A stretch of 64,000 nt of DNA from R-RK-3 sp963842775 (lineage in GTDB: Bacteria > Pseudomonadota > Alphaproteobacteria > Rhizobiales > Rhodomicrobiaceae). The stretch's first letter is position 1, and the number at the start of each line of letters is the position of its first letter. Below, in pieces: positions 38,417 to 46,252 of this stretch. Under the pieces are notes generated by a model that saw only the letters and a program-made list of their open reading frames with translations, was not told the origin of the DNA and ran no database searches. A program made the translations under genes and the position numbers. Location: positions 248,001 through 312,000 of the forward strand of contig CAWJHQ010000012.1 in NCBI GenBank assembly GCA_963842775.1, given 5' to 3'.

Positions 38417-39589
38417 ATGAACACGCTCACCATCCAACTGCCCCGCGCCGACCGGAGCATGGAGACCTTTCGGCTGTCCGCGCCGCGCGACTACCCGGAC
38501 AAGACCTCAGCCGCGATGAACCGCGTCGCCTTTTCCGCCGCGCATGTCGTTGCCGATCCGCTGGCCGATGCCGATCCCTGGCTCACCGCCGCGATCGACT
38601 GGGACGCGACCATGGCTTTTCGCGAGAGGCTCTGGGATCTCGGCCTCGGGGTCGCGGAGGCGATGGACACGGCCCAGCGCGGCATGGGGATGGACTGGCC
38701 GACGTCGCTGGACCTGATCCGGCGCTCGGTTGCGGCGGCGAAGGCGCGGGGTGGAGCGCTCGTCTTCAGCGGCGCGGGTACGGACCATCTCGCAACCGAC
38801 GCGGCCAAGACGCTCGACGATGTCATCGCCGCCTATGAAGAGCAGATCGCCGCGATCGAGGCGGTCGGGGGCCGGATGATCCTGATGGCCTCGCGGGCGC
38901 TCGCCGCCGTGGCCCGCTCGGCGGACGACTATGCGGCCGTCTATGGCCGGGTGCTGTCCCAGGTGCGCGAGCCCGTGATCATCCATTGGCTCGGCGACAT
39001 GTTCGATCCGGCGCTGGCCGGTTATTGGGGCACGCAAGATCTCGATGCGGCGATGGATACGGCGGTGTCGATCATCAACGCCAATGCCGCCAAGGTCGAC
39101 GGCGTGAAGATCTCGCTTCTCGACAAGGACAAGGAGATTGCCGTGCGGCGGCGGCTTGCGCCCGGCGTGCGCATGTATACGGGCGATGATTTCAACTATG
39201 CGGAGCTGATCGCGGGTGACGGCCAGGGCTATTCGGATGCGCTGCTCGGCATTTTCGATGCGATCGCGCCTGCGGCTTCGGCGGCTCTGGTCAGCCTCGC
39301 AAAAGGCGACGCGGCGTCGTTCCACGACATCCTCGCGCCGACCGTTCCGCTTTCCCGGCACATCTTCCGCGCGCCGACCCGCTTCTACAAAACCGGCGTC
39401 GTCTTCATGGCCTACCTCAACGGCCATCAGAACCATTTCACCATGGTCGGCGGCCAGGAAAGCGCGCGTTCGACCTTGCACCTTGCGGAACTGTTCCGGC
39501 TCGCCGATGCGGCAGGTCTGCTGCGCGATCCGGAGTTCGCCCTCCAGCGAATGCGGACCGTACTTGCCGCGCGCGGTGTCGACGGGTGA
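38417..39589 (+). CDS. DUF993-family protein, dihydrodipicolinate synthase-like aldolase fold
   Basis: The 390-residue protein matches DUF993 across its length, with a TIM-barrel character near the dihydrodipicolinate synthase group: IDWDATMAFRERLWDLGLGVAEAMDTAQRGMGMDW, REPVIIHWLGDMFDPALAGYWG, and VDGVKISLLDKDKEI with the lysine expected for a Schiff base. It is known as a genomic neighbour of Gfo/Idh oxidoreductases, but I know of no proven reaction. Position and fold suggest a retro-aldol or dehydration step in a sugar-derived pathway. Confidence 0.9.
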   Translation: MNTLTIQLPRADRSMETFRLSAPRDYPDKTSAAMNRVAFSAAHVVADPLADADPWLTAAIDWDATMAFRERLWDLGLGVAEAMDTAQRGMGMDWPTSLDLIRRSVAAAKARGGALVFSGAGTDHLATDAAKTLDDVIAAYEEQIAAIEAVGGRMILMASRALAAVARSADDYAAVYGRVLSQVREPVIIHWLGDMFDPALAGYWGTQDLDAAMDTAVSIINANAAKVDGVKISLLDKDKEIAVRRRLAPGVRMYTGDDFNYAELIAGDGQGYSDALLGIFDAIAPAASAALVSLAKGDAASFHDILAPTVPLSRHIFRAPTRFYKTGVVFMAYLNGHQNHFTMVGGQESARSTLHLAELFRLADAAGLLRDPEFALQRMRTVLAARGVDG

Positions 39590-40464
39590 GGGAGACAAGC
39601 TTGCGCGACTTCTCGGCCGATCACCGCTGGCTGTCGATCAACACCGCGACATTGCGCAAGCAGGGCGATCTTTTCGCGATCATCGACGCATGCGCAAAAG
39701 CGGAGATTCGCGCGATATCGCCGTGGCGCGATCAGGTCGCGGCGGTCGGGCTCGACCGCGCGGTCCAGGCCGTGAAGGCGGCCGGGCTGGCGCTGTCCGG
39801 ATATTGCCGCGGGGGCATGTTTCCGGGCGACGCGGATCGGGTCGCCGAAGCGCGGGACGACAACCGCCGCGCCGTTGACGAGGCGGTCGCGCTCGGAGCG
39901 CCCTGTCTCGTTGTCGTCGTCGGCGGCCTGCCGCAATTCTCCCGCCCCGGATCCAGGCCGTCACGCGATCTCGGTGCGGCGCGAGCGATGGTGGAGGACG
40001 GCATCGGCACGCTGCTCGACTACGCCAGGGGCGCCCGGATGCCGCTCGCCATCGAGCCGCTGCATCCCGCATATGCCGCCGACCGGGCCTGCGTGAACAC
40101 CTTGGCTCAGGCGCTCGATCTCTGCGACCGGCTGGACCCGGAGCGCACGGGTCTGCTCGGCGTCGCGCTCGACGCGTATCACATCTGGTGGGACCCGGAC
40201 GTCTCCGCCCAGATCGCCCGCACCGGGCAGGACCGGCTGCTCGCCTACCACGTCTGCGACTGGCTGGTGCCCACGCGCGATCTTCTCAACGACCGGGGCA
40301 TGATGGGTGACGGGGTGATCGCACTGCGCCAGCTTCGCGGCGAGGTGGAGGCGGCCGGCTATCGAGGTTTCGTGGAGGTGGAGATCTTCTCGGAGGACTG
40401 GTGGGCTAAGCCCATGACCGAGGTCCTGGATACCTGCATCGCGCGCTACCGGTCGGTCGTATAA
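39586..40464 (+). CDS. Sugar phosphate isomerase/epimerase-like TIM-barrel protein
   Basis: The 292-residue protein is in the xylose isomerase-like TIM-barrel family: LSINTATLRKQGDLFAIIDACAKAEIRAISPWRDQVAAVG at the start, MPLAIEPLHPAYAADRACVNTL in the middle, VALDAYHIWWDPDV with a likely metal-binding His/Asp, and VEVEIFSEDWWAKP at the end. The start is a GTG that overlaps the previous stop (GTGA), so the gene is translationally coupled to the DUF993 gene. It is the last metabolic gene before the regulator. Confidence 0.9.
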   Translation: MRETSLRDFSADHRWLSINTATLRKQGDLFAIIDACAKAEIRAISPWRDQVAAVGLDRAVQAVKAAGLALSGYCRGGMFPGDADRVAEARDDNRRAVDEAVALGAPCLVVVVGGLPQFSRPGSRPSRDLGAARAMVEDGIGTLLDYARGARMPLAIEPLHPAYAADRACVNTLAQALDLCDRLDPERTGLLGVALDAYHIWWDPDVSAQIARTGQDRLLAYHVCDWLVPTRDLLNDRGMMGDGVIALRQLRGEVEAAGYRGFVEVEIFSEDWWAKPMTEVLDTCIARYRSVV

Positions 40465-40522
40465 GGTCCCGTGATGCAAAGTCCCGACAAGGCTGTGCTG
40501 GGCGGGTAAGGAGCAGATTTTG

Positions 40523-41281
40523 ATGGACAAACGAGGCGTCACGCGGGCAGCCGGAACAGCGGAGGTTTCCCGCTCAAGCGGCCGGGCCAGGATGTCGCCG
40601 GCCCGCGCCAAACCGAGCGGCAGGGTTCCCAAGATCGAAATTGCCAAAGACCCTGCGCGCGTGATCCGCTCGCGCGATCCCGAGCGCACACGGGCCAGCA
40701 TCCTGGCGGCGGCGACGGTCGAGTTTTCCGCCAGGGGCTTTGCGGGCGCGAGCATCGATGCGATCGCGTCGGGATCGGGCGCGAACCGGCGCATGATCTA
40801 TTATTATTTCAAGAGCAAGCGCAAGCTGTGGCTGGCCGTGCTCGAAGCAGCCTATGAACGGGCGCGTACCGCCGAACTCCGCCTCGATCTGGACAAGCTG
40901 TCGCCCGAGGCGGCGATGCACGCGCTCGTCACGTTCACCTTCGATAGCTTCGTCGGCGATCGCACGTTCATCAACCTGCTGAGCAGCGAGAACCTGCATC
41001 AGGCGCGCCATCTCAAAGAGTCGGCACGCGTGCGCGAAATGCATTCCCCGCTGATCGGCATGATCCAGACGATCCTGGACAGGGGCGTCGAGGCGGGGTT
41101 GTTCCGCGGCGGCATCGATCCGGCGCAGCTATGGATTTCGATCGCGGGAATATCGTATTTTTATTTCTCGAACATATTCACGCTCTCGGTGATCCTCAAC
41201 CGCGACCTCCAGGGCGAAGCGGAGATCGAGATGCGCCGCAATCACGTCGCGGATCTGATCCTCGAATCCATCAGGAAATAA
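40523..41281 (+). CDS. TetR-family transcriptional regulator
   Basis: The 252-residue protein has a long basic N-terminal extension (about 50 residues, Arg/Lys/Pro-rich). The TetR DNA-binding domain follows: RASILAAATVEFSARGFAGASIDAIASGSGANRRMIYYYFKSKRKLW. The C-terminal ligand domain contains hydrophobic helices. AAGGAG at 40508-40513 favours the ATG at 40523 over the TTG at 40520. As the last gene of the block and the only regulator in it, it probably binds the 30-bp palindrome at 32952 and responds to a pathway intermediate. That link is inferred. Confidence 0.9.
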   Translation: MDKRGVTRAAGTAEVSRSSGRARMSPARAKPSGRVPKIEIAKDPARVIRSRDPERTRASILAAATVEFSARGFAGASIDAIASGSGANRRMIYYYFKSKRKLWLAVLEAAYERARTAELRLDLDKLSPEAAMHALVTFTFDSFVGDRTFINLLSSENLHQARHLKESARVREMHSPLIGMIQTILDRGVEAGLFRGGIDPAQLWISIAGISYFYFSNIFTLSVILNRDLQGEAEIEMRRNHVADLILESIRK

Positions 41282-41304
41282 CCGCTGCGGGGCGACGCAA
41301 AATA

Positions 41305-41787
41305 TTAGCCGGCGATGCCGACCCGGAAGGGCGCGGCGAGTGTCACGAGTTCGGCGTCGCCCTCGCTGCCGTCGAGCCACATCACGATGGCGAAGGTCGA
41401 CGGCCGATCCAGGACGGCCATCGGGTGATGCCAGATATCGGCGCGAAAGGTGATGCCATACCGGCCCGCGACGAGGAAGGCCCGGGCGTGCTCCGTGTCC
41501 GGCCCGCCGCCGGCCGCATGCGGCGCTACGATCGCCAGATAACGCTCGGCGTCCATCGGCACGAAACTTTGCGAGGAGAAGGCATGCCGTTCCATGTGCA
41601 CGGCGTCCAGCGGCAGCGATTTGATCGGCTCGGCGACCGCCACGGAAAGGCTGGGCCGCGCCGAGGGCCGCGCGTTGCTGAGAGCGGCGTCGAAATAATT
41701 CCGGCTAAAACTGTCCGGCGGCACCAGCAGCTCGCCGAATGGCGCGAAGGCTTCGGCGGTGATCGGTTCGGCAAGGATGGTGCGCAT
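41305..41787 (-). CDS. allA: Ureidoglycolate lyase (AllA family)
   Basis: The product is 160 residues from ATG at 41787. Family blocks: ITAEAFAPFGELL at the start, HMERHAFSSQSFVPM in the middle with conserved His and Ser, FLVAGRYGITFRADIWHHPMAVL with the metal-binding WHHP histidines, and FAIVMWLDGSEGDAE near the end. The enzyme splits ureidoglycolate into glyoxylate and urea, the last step of allantoin breakdown. Further ATGs at 41802 and 41808 are alternative starts. It converges with the TetR gene, 23 bases away. Confidence 0.9.
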   Translation of the reverse strand: MRTILAEPITAEAFAPFGELLVPPDSFSRNYFDAALSNARPSARPSLSVAVAEPIKSLPLDAVHMERHAFSSQSFVPMDAERYLAIVAPHAAGGGPDTEHARAFLVAGRYGITFRADIWHHPMAVLDRPSTFAIVMWLDGSEGDAELVTLAAPFRVGIAG

Positions 41788-42043
41788 CGGCTGTTCCATA
41801 TGCATAGGTCTGAGGCTCGGCAATCGGCATCCTTATGGCTGATGGCGTCGCGGCAGGGAACGAAAATCATCGCTTTCGGCGCCGGGTGCCACGGCGCGCG
41901 CGATATTGCCATGCGCGTGCACGCGACAAAATTGATGCGGACGGAAGGCGAGCATCATCCGGCAGGCTTGCTTTATGGTGGATTCTCGGCACTCGGGCCA
42001 CTGCATGAATGGCAGTCTAGCGCAATGAGCGAGGAGACCATAC

Positions 42044-42244
42044 ATGGCCGACGAGATCGATCCCGAACGCATCCGCATCATCGCGGAGGCCGCCTGCGTG
42101 CCGCTGGATGCGGCTGCGCCCGCTCGCATCGCGCGTGCCGTGGCGCCGACGGCCCTGGGCTTCGCGACGGCAAGGCCCGTCATCCCGTTTGAGGCCGAAC
42201 CGTCGACATTCGCCGTCGTGCAGCGAGGGGAGTTGGACCGTTGA
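42044..42244 (+). CDS. AtzG-like small subunit (DUF4089)
   Basis: The 66-residue protein is all helical in pattern (DPERIRIIAEAACVPLDAAAPARIARAVAP). It matches the DUF4089/AtzG family, whose members are GatC-like partners of an amidase. It overlaps the amidase gene by 4 bases (TTGA at 42241-42244), the arrangement seen for atzG-atzE. AtzG stabilises and is required for AtzE, the 1-carboxybiuret hydrolase of cyanuric acid breakdown. Confidence 0.85.
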   Translation: MADEIDPERIRIIAEAACVPLDAAAPARIARAVAPTALGFATARPVIPFEAEPSTFAVVQRGELDR

Positions 42245-43647
42245 ACGATCCCGCGATGCTCAGCCTGACCGAACTTGCCGCCGCGATCCGCGAGCGCAAA
42301 CTATCCTCCGTCGAGGCCACGACGGCGCATTTGGAGCGCATTCCCGCCTGGCAGCCGAAAATCAATGCCTTCGTCAGCGTCGAGGCGGAGAGTGCGCTGG
42401 AGCTGGCGCGAGCGGCCGACGCGGCGCTTGCTCGCGGCGAGGTCAAGGGGCCGCTGCACGGCGTGCCGCTCGCCCACAAGGATATGTATTATTCGGCCGG
42501 CAAGGTCGCGGGGTGCGGGTCGAAATTGCGGGAGGGCTGGATCGCCCCGACGACATCGACGGCGATTGCGCGGCTTGAGGCGGCTGGATCATTCCGCTTC
42601 GGGGCGCTGCATATGGCGGAATTCGCCTACGGGCCGACGGGGCACAACGCCTATCTCGGCCATGCCCGCAATCCGTGGAACACCGAACACATCACCGGCG
42701 GCTCATCCTCCGGCTCGGGCGCGGCCGTCGCGGCAAGGCTCGTGCCGGCGGCGCTCGGCTCGGATACCGGCGGCTCGATCCGCCTGCCGGCGCATTTTTG
42801 CGGCATCACCGGCCTCAAGCCGACCTATGGACGCGTCAGCCGCGCCAACGCCATGCCGCTATCCTTCACCCTCGACACGGTCGGACCCCTGGCGCGCACC
42901 GCCCAGGATTGCGCGCTGATCATGTCGCTGATCGCCGGGCCCGACCCGCTCGACCCGACGACGAGTGCCGCGCCTGCGTGGGATGCGGAAGCGGCAGGCC
43001 GCTCGCCTCGTGCGTTGAAGATCGGCGTGCCGGCCAGCTTTTATGTCGACGACCTCGATTCCGCCGTCGCCGCCGCGCTCGATGCGGCGCTCGCGACATT
43101 CGGCAAGCTCGGCGCCCAGATCGTCAAAGTCGAACTGCCGGATCAAAGCGTCATCGCCGCCGCCGCGCTGATGGTGCTTGCCGTCGAGGCGACGGCTGCA
43201 CATGCCCCCTGGCTGCGCGAACGGCCGCAGGATTATAGCGCGCAGGTGCGGGCGCGCCTCGAAAACGGCCTCGCCTACAGCGCCGTGGAATATTTGGAGG
43301 CCTTGCGCTGGCGCGGTCCGGCGCTGGCTGCCCATCTGGCCGCGATCGGCGATATCGACGTGATCGTCGTTCCGACCTCGCGCACGCCGGCGCCGACCAT
43401 CGCCGAGACCGATGTCGGCGGCGGGCCGAACGCCGAGGCGACCATTGTCGGCGTCACGCGCTTCATGCGGCCGGTGAACTATCTCGGCTTGCCCGCGCTG
43501 GTGGTTCCGGCCGGCCATTCGAGCAGCGGCCTGCCGGTCGGTCTGCAGCTCATCGGCCGGCCGTTCGGCGAGGAAACCGTGGTGGCGCTCGGAACCGCTT
43601 TTCAGGCGGTCACCGATCACCACCAGCGTATGCCGAACCTGCCATGA
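42241..43647 (+). CDS. Amidase signature enzyme, AtzE-like
   Basis: The 468-residue protein has the complete Ser-cisSer-Lys triad of amidase-signature enzymes: Lys80 in AHKDMYY, the GGSSSGSG loop (about 153-160) with the cis-Ser, and the nucleophile Ser179 in SDTGGSIRLPA. Pairing with the AtzG-like gene at the 4-base overlap makes an AtzE-type heterodimer likely, hydrolysing a carboxybiuret-like or other small ureide amide. The start is a TTG at 42241 coupled to the upstream stop. With the AllA gene it suggests catabolism of ureides, but urease or cyanuric acid hydrolase genes are not in the window. Confidence 0.9.
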   Translation: MNDPAMLSLTELAAAIRERKLSSVEATTAHLERIPAWQPKINAFVSVEAESALELARAADAALARGEVKGPLHGVPLAHKDMYYSAGKVAGCGSKLREGWIAPTTSTAIARLEAAGSFRFGALHMAEFAYGPTGHNAYLGHARNPWNTEHITGGSSSGSGAAVAARLVPAALGSDTGGSIRLPAHFCGITGLKPTYGRVSRANAMPLSFTLDTVGPLARTAQDCALIMSLIAGPDPLDPTTSAAPAWDAEAAGRSPRALKIGVPASFYVDDLDSAVAAALDAALATFGKLGAQIVKVELPDQSVIAAAALMVLAVEATAAHAPWLRERPQDYSAQVRARLENGLAYSAVEYLEALRWRGPALAAHLAAIGDIDVIVVPTSRTPAPTIAETDVGGGPNAEATIVGVTRFMRPVNYLGLPALVVPAGHSSSGLPVGLQLIGRPFGEETVVALGTAFQAVTDHHQRMPNLP

Positions 43648-43666
43648 CCTCGATGCGTGGCGCGGG

Positions 43667-44263
43667 TCAGCCTTTCCGGATCCGCTTCGGGTGGATCGTT
43701 TCGCCCCGCGCCAGCATGTCGACATATTGGGTGATCCGGCGGGCGCGGGTTTCGGGCTTTTTCACGTCCTGCACGCGGTAGATGACGGCGTAGCGATTGG
43801 CGCTGTCGAGCTGATCGAACGCCTGTTTGGCGGCGGGATTGGCTTTCAGCGCCGCCTTCAGATCGGCCGGCGGCGGCGCCTTGCTCTGCGAGACATAGGC
43901 CGTATCCCAGCGTCCGGTGGCCTTGGCGCGCTCCACCTCGCGCAGGCCGGCCTCCGACATGCGGCCCTCGCGCATCAGGCGCTGCGCGGTCTTGCGGTTG
44001 ATCGCGGACCATCGGCTCCCCGGACGGCGAGGCGTGAACCGAGTGAGATAATAGTGTTCATCCAATTTGTTGATCTGCCCGTCGATCCAGCCATGGCACA
44101 GCGCGCCTTCGATGGCGTCGGCCTTGCTGATGGTGGGCTTGGTGGCTCCGGACTTGGCGAATTTAAGCTGCAATCCACTCGATGTCGCGCCATGCTTGCG
44201 CAACCATTTCTCCCACGAAGCAAGGTCATCGAAGGAGGTTATGGGAAGTTCTTTGCCGGTCAT
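43667..44263 (-). CDS. YdeI/OmpD-associated family protein
   Basis: The 198-residue protein has the YdeI pattern: SFDDLASWEKWLRKHGATSSGLQLKFAKSGATKPTISKADAIEGALCHGWIDGQINKLDEHYYLTRFTPRRPGSRWSAINRKTAQRL, then a C-terminal FDQLDSANRYAVIYRVQDVKKPETRARRI module typical of the bacteriocin-protection relatives. The biochemical role is unknown. It is convergent with the amidase gene, with 19 bases between the stops. Confidence 0.92.
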   Translation of the reverse strand: MTGKELPITSFDDLASWEKWLRKHGATSSGLQLKFAKSGATKPTISKADAIEGALCHGWIDGQINKLDEHYYLTRFTPRRPGSRWSAINRKTAQRLMREGRMSEAGLREVERAKATGRWDTAYVSQSKAPPPADLKAALKANPAAKQAFDQLDSANRYAVIYRVQDVKKPETRARRITQYVDMLARGETIHPKRIRKG

Positions 44264-44696
44264 GAGATCGCCGAATGGAAGTCATGCGCTGTTCGCCAGG
44301 CGAACATCGCAGCAGTCGAGGGAATATGATGAGTTTGCATAGTGTCTTGGGAGCAGTGCTTTCGACCAAATGATAGACAATTACCTGTTGCAGATTGCGG
44401 CACAATGGTCTTTATCGTGAACGGTCTGGTTACCGGCGGACTGGGGAATTGCCGATTGCCGGGCAGGGGCGGCGGTTGGGGGGCGCTGGCATCATGATCG
44501 TTTTTCACGGATGCCGAGCTGCGCGCCAAAGCGTAGCGGCTTGAATTCGGCGTATTTACGCCACTGACATCGTATGATCGGATTGAAGGTGCCCAGTGCT
44601 AACACGCATCGGCGCGACCAGAAGGTCCGATATGAGAGGCTTCTGCGAAACCGCCCGCCAGATCACCAGTTTGTACCAGTAACTCGGAGGTAAAAA
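44264..44696. other. Intergenic region of 433 bases with one perfect dyad
   Basis: No protein-like frame is visible. The notable element is TGTTCGCC-A-GGCGAACA at 44290-44306, a 17-bp inverted repeat with a single central base, about 27 bases upstream of the YdeI-like start codon. At the other end, CGGAGG lies just before the ATG at 44697. Promoters for both divergent genes should lie here, but I cannot assign them firmly. Confidence 0.5.
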
Positions 44697-45680
44697 ATGG
44701 CCTGTAAGCTTGTTCAACGCGCCCTTGCTACGGTCGCGATAGTCGCATTAGCCGCGGGCGCGGCAGCGGCCCAGACCTATCCCACCCGTCCCGTCACGAT
44801 CGTCGTCCCGTTCTCTGCCGGTGGTCCCACCGATACCGTCACCCGTCTGGTCGCAGACGTGATGAGCAAGGATCTGGGCCAGCAGGTTGTCGTCGAAAAT
44901 GTCGGCGGCGCCGGCGGCACGCTGGGCGCGGCCCGCGTGGCGAAAGCCGACCCGGACGGCTATACGCTCCTTCTGCATCACATCGGCATGGCAACCAGCG
45001 CCACGCTCTATCGCAAGCTGCCATACGACACGCTGAACGGCTTCGAATATGTCGGTCTCGTCACCGAAGTGCCGATGACCCTTGTCGGGCGCGCCAATTT
45101 TGAGCCGAAGGATCTCAAGGGCCTGATCGACTATGTGAAGGCCAACAAGGACAAGGTGACCTATGCGAATGCCGGCATCGGCGCTGCGTCTCATCTTTGC
45201 GGCATGCTGTTCATGAGCTCGGTCGAGACGCAGGTTACGACGGTGCCTTATAAGGGCACAGGTCCCGCGATGACCGACCTTCTCGGCGGGCAGGTCGACT
45301 TCATGTGCGATCAAACCACGAACACCACCAATCAGATCAAGGCCGGCAAAATCAAAGCCTACGCCACGACGACCGCAAAGCGGCTGGCGGCGCTCCCTGA
45401 TGTGCCGACGGGTGAAGAAGGTGGCCTGAAGGGCTTTGAGTTTGGCATCTGGCACGGCATCTATGCTCCGAAGGGAACGCCGAAGGACGTGCTCGAGCGT
45501 CTTACCGCGTCGCTCCAGAAGGCACTTAAGGATTCGAATGTGACAGCGCGCTTCGCCGAACTCGGCACCGAGCCGGTGTCCGCGGACCAGGCGACGGGCG
45601 CAGCGTTGGAGGCCAAGCTGAAAAGCGAGATCGCGCGTTGGGCTCCGGTCATCAAGGCCGCCGGCGTCTACGCCGACTGA
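44697..45680 (+). CDS. Tripartite tricarboxylate transporter substrate-binding protein (TctC/Bug family)
   Basis: The 327-residue exported protein (MACKLVQRALATVAIVALAAGAAAAQ) is of the Bug family: YPTRPVTIVVPFSAGGPTDTVTRLVAD, DPDGYTLLLHHIG and GLIDYVKANKDKVTYANAGIGAASHL are diagnostic. These proteins bind citrate, tricarballylate, or aromatic and dicarboxylic acids. The AGGPTDT sequence forms the ligand carboxylate loop. It leads the tctC-tctB-tctA-type operon, separated from tctB by about 100 bases that contain a hairpin. Confidence 0.95.
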   Translation: MACKLVQRALATVAIVALAAGAAAAQTYPTRPVTIVVPFSAGGPTDTVTRLVADVMSKDLGQQVVVENVGGAGGTLGAARVAKADPDGYTLLLHHIGMATSATLYRKLPYDTLNGFEYVGLVTEVPMTLVGRANFEPKDLKGLIDYVKANKDKVTYANAGIGAASHLCGMLFMSSVETQVTTVPYKGTGPAMTDLLGGQVDFMCDQTTNTTNQIKAGKIKAYATTTAKRLAALPDVPTGEEGGLKGFEFGIWHGIYAPKGTPKDVLERLTASLQKALKDSNVTARFAELGTEPVSADQATGAALEAKLKSEIARWAPVIKAAGVYAD

Positions 45681-45702
45681 ACCGATACCGCATTCAACGG
45701 AT

Positions 45703-45729
45703 GTCAGGACGGCTTTCGCTGTCCTGGCA
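45703..45729 (+). promoter_or_regulatory. Hairpin between the TctC and TctB genes
   Basis: CAGGAC (45705-45710) and GTCCTG (45721-45726) form a stem around a short GC-rich loop, 25 bases after the substrate-binding protein gene. Only a weak T-tract follows. Such intercistronic hairpins often let the binding-protein gene be expressed more than the permease genes. Confidence 0.45.
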
Positions 45730-45783
45730 TTTGTCTTATCTTCTTCCCGTCATTCGTTGCACTTCTTTGAAGCGAACCCGGCC

Positions 45784-46251
45784 ATGATAAATACAAAAGA
45801 CGCCTCAGCCGGGGCGTTGTTCATCGTTCTTGGCCTGGGATTCGGGCTTAACGCCTATTTGTCGCTCGATATGGGCACCACGATGCGGATGGGGCCAGGC
45901 TATTTTCCGCTGCTTCTGTCCGGGCTCCTCGTCATCATCGGCGTGGCGATCCTCTTTCGTGCGTTCGGGGCGGCGAACGAAGAATGGGGGGCGTTCGCCT
46001 GGCGAGGGCTGATCTTCATCTCGCTGGGTCCCATTCTATTCGGCGCCCTGATTCAGGGCCTCGGACTAGTGCCTTCGCTCGCCATCATCGCTTTCATCAC
46101 CTCATTCGCCAGCCAGCGCATGTCCTTGCCTCTTGCCATAGTGCTGAGCGCCGGCCTGGTTGTCTTCTGCGTCGCCGTGTTCCACTGGGGGCTCGGCTCG
46201 CCGATCCGGCTTTTCGGTTCCTGGATGCGGGTTGTCGGGTTGGGAAATTAA
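45784..46251 (+). CDS. Tripartite tricarboxylate transporter small membrane subunit (TctB family)
   Basis: The 155-residue membrane protein has four hydrophobic segments: ALFIVLGLGFGLNAYLSLDMGTTMRMGPGYFPLLLSGLLVIIGVAILF, LIFISLGPILFGALIQGLGL, LAIIAFITSF and IVLSAGLVVFCVAVFHWGLG. RMGPGYFPLLL is the conserved TctB motif. ATG 45784 fits the topology; an in-frame ATG at 45757 is possible. It is followed by the large subunit gene after a single base. Confidence 0.92.
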   Translation: MINTKDASAGALFIVLGLGFGLNAYLSLDMGTTMRMGPGYFPLLLSGLLVIIGVAILFRAFGAANEEWGAFAWRGLIFISLGPILFGALIQGLGLVPSLAIIAFITSFASQRMSLPLAIVLSAGLVVFCVAVFHWGLGSPIRLFGSWMRVVGLGN

Positions 46252-46252
46252 G

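Noticed and set aside
44290..44306. LexA (SOS) box
   Set aside because: The site is GTTC-N7-GAAC, an inverted repeat. The alphaproteobacterial LexA box is GTTC-N7-GTTC, a direct repeat.
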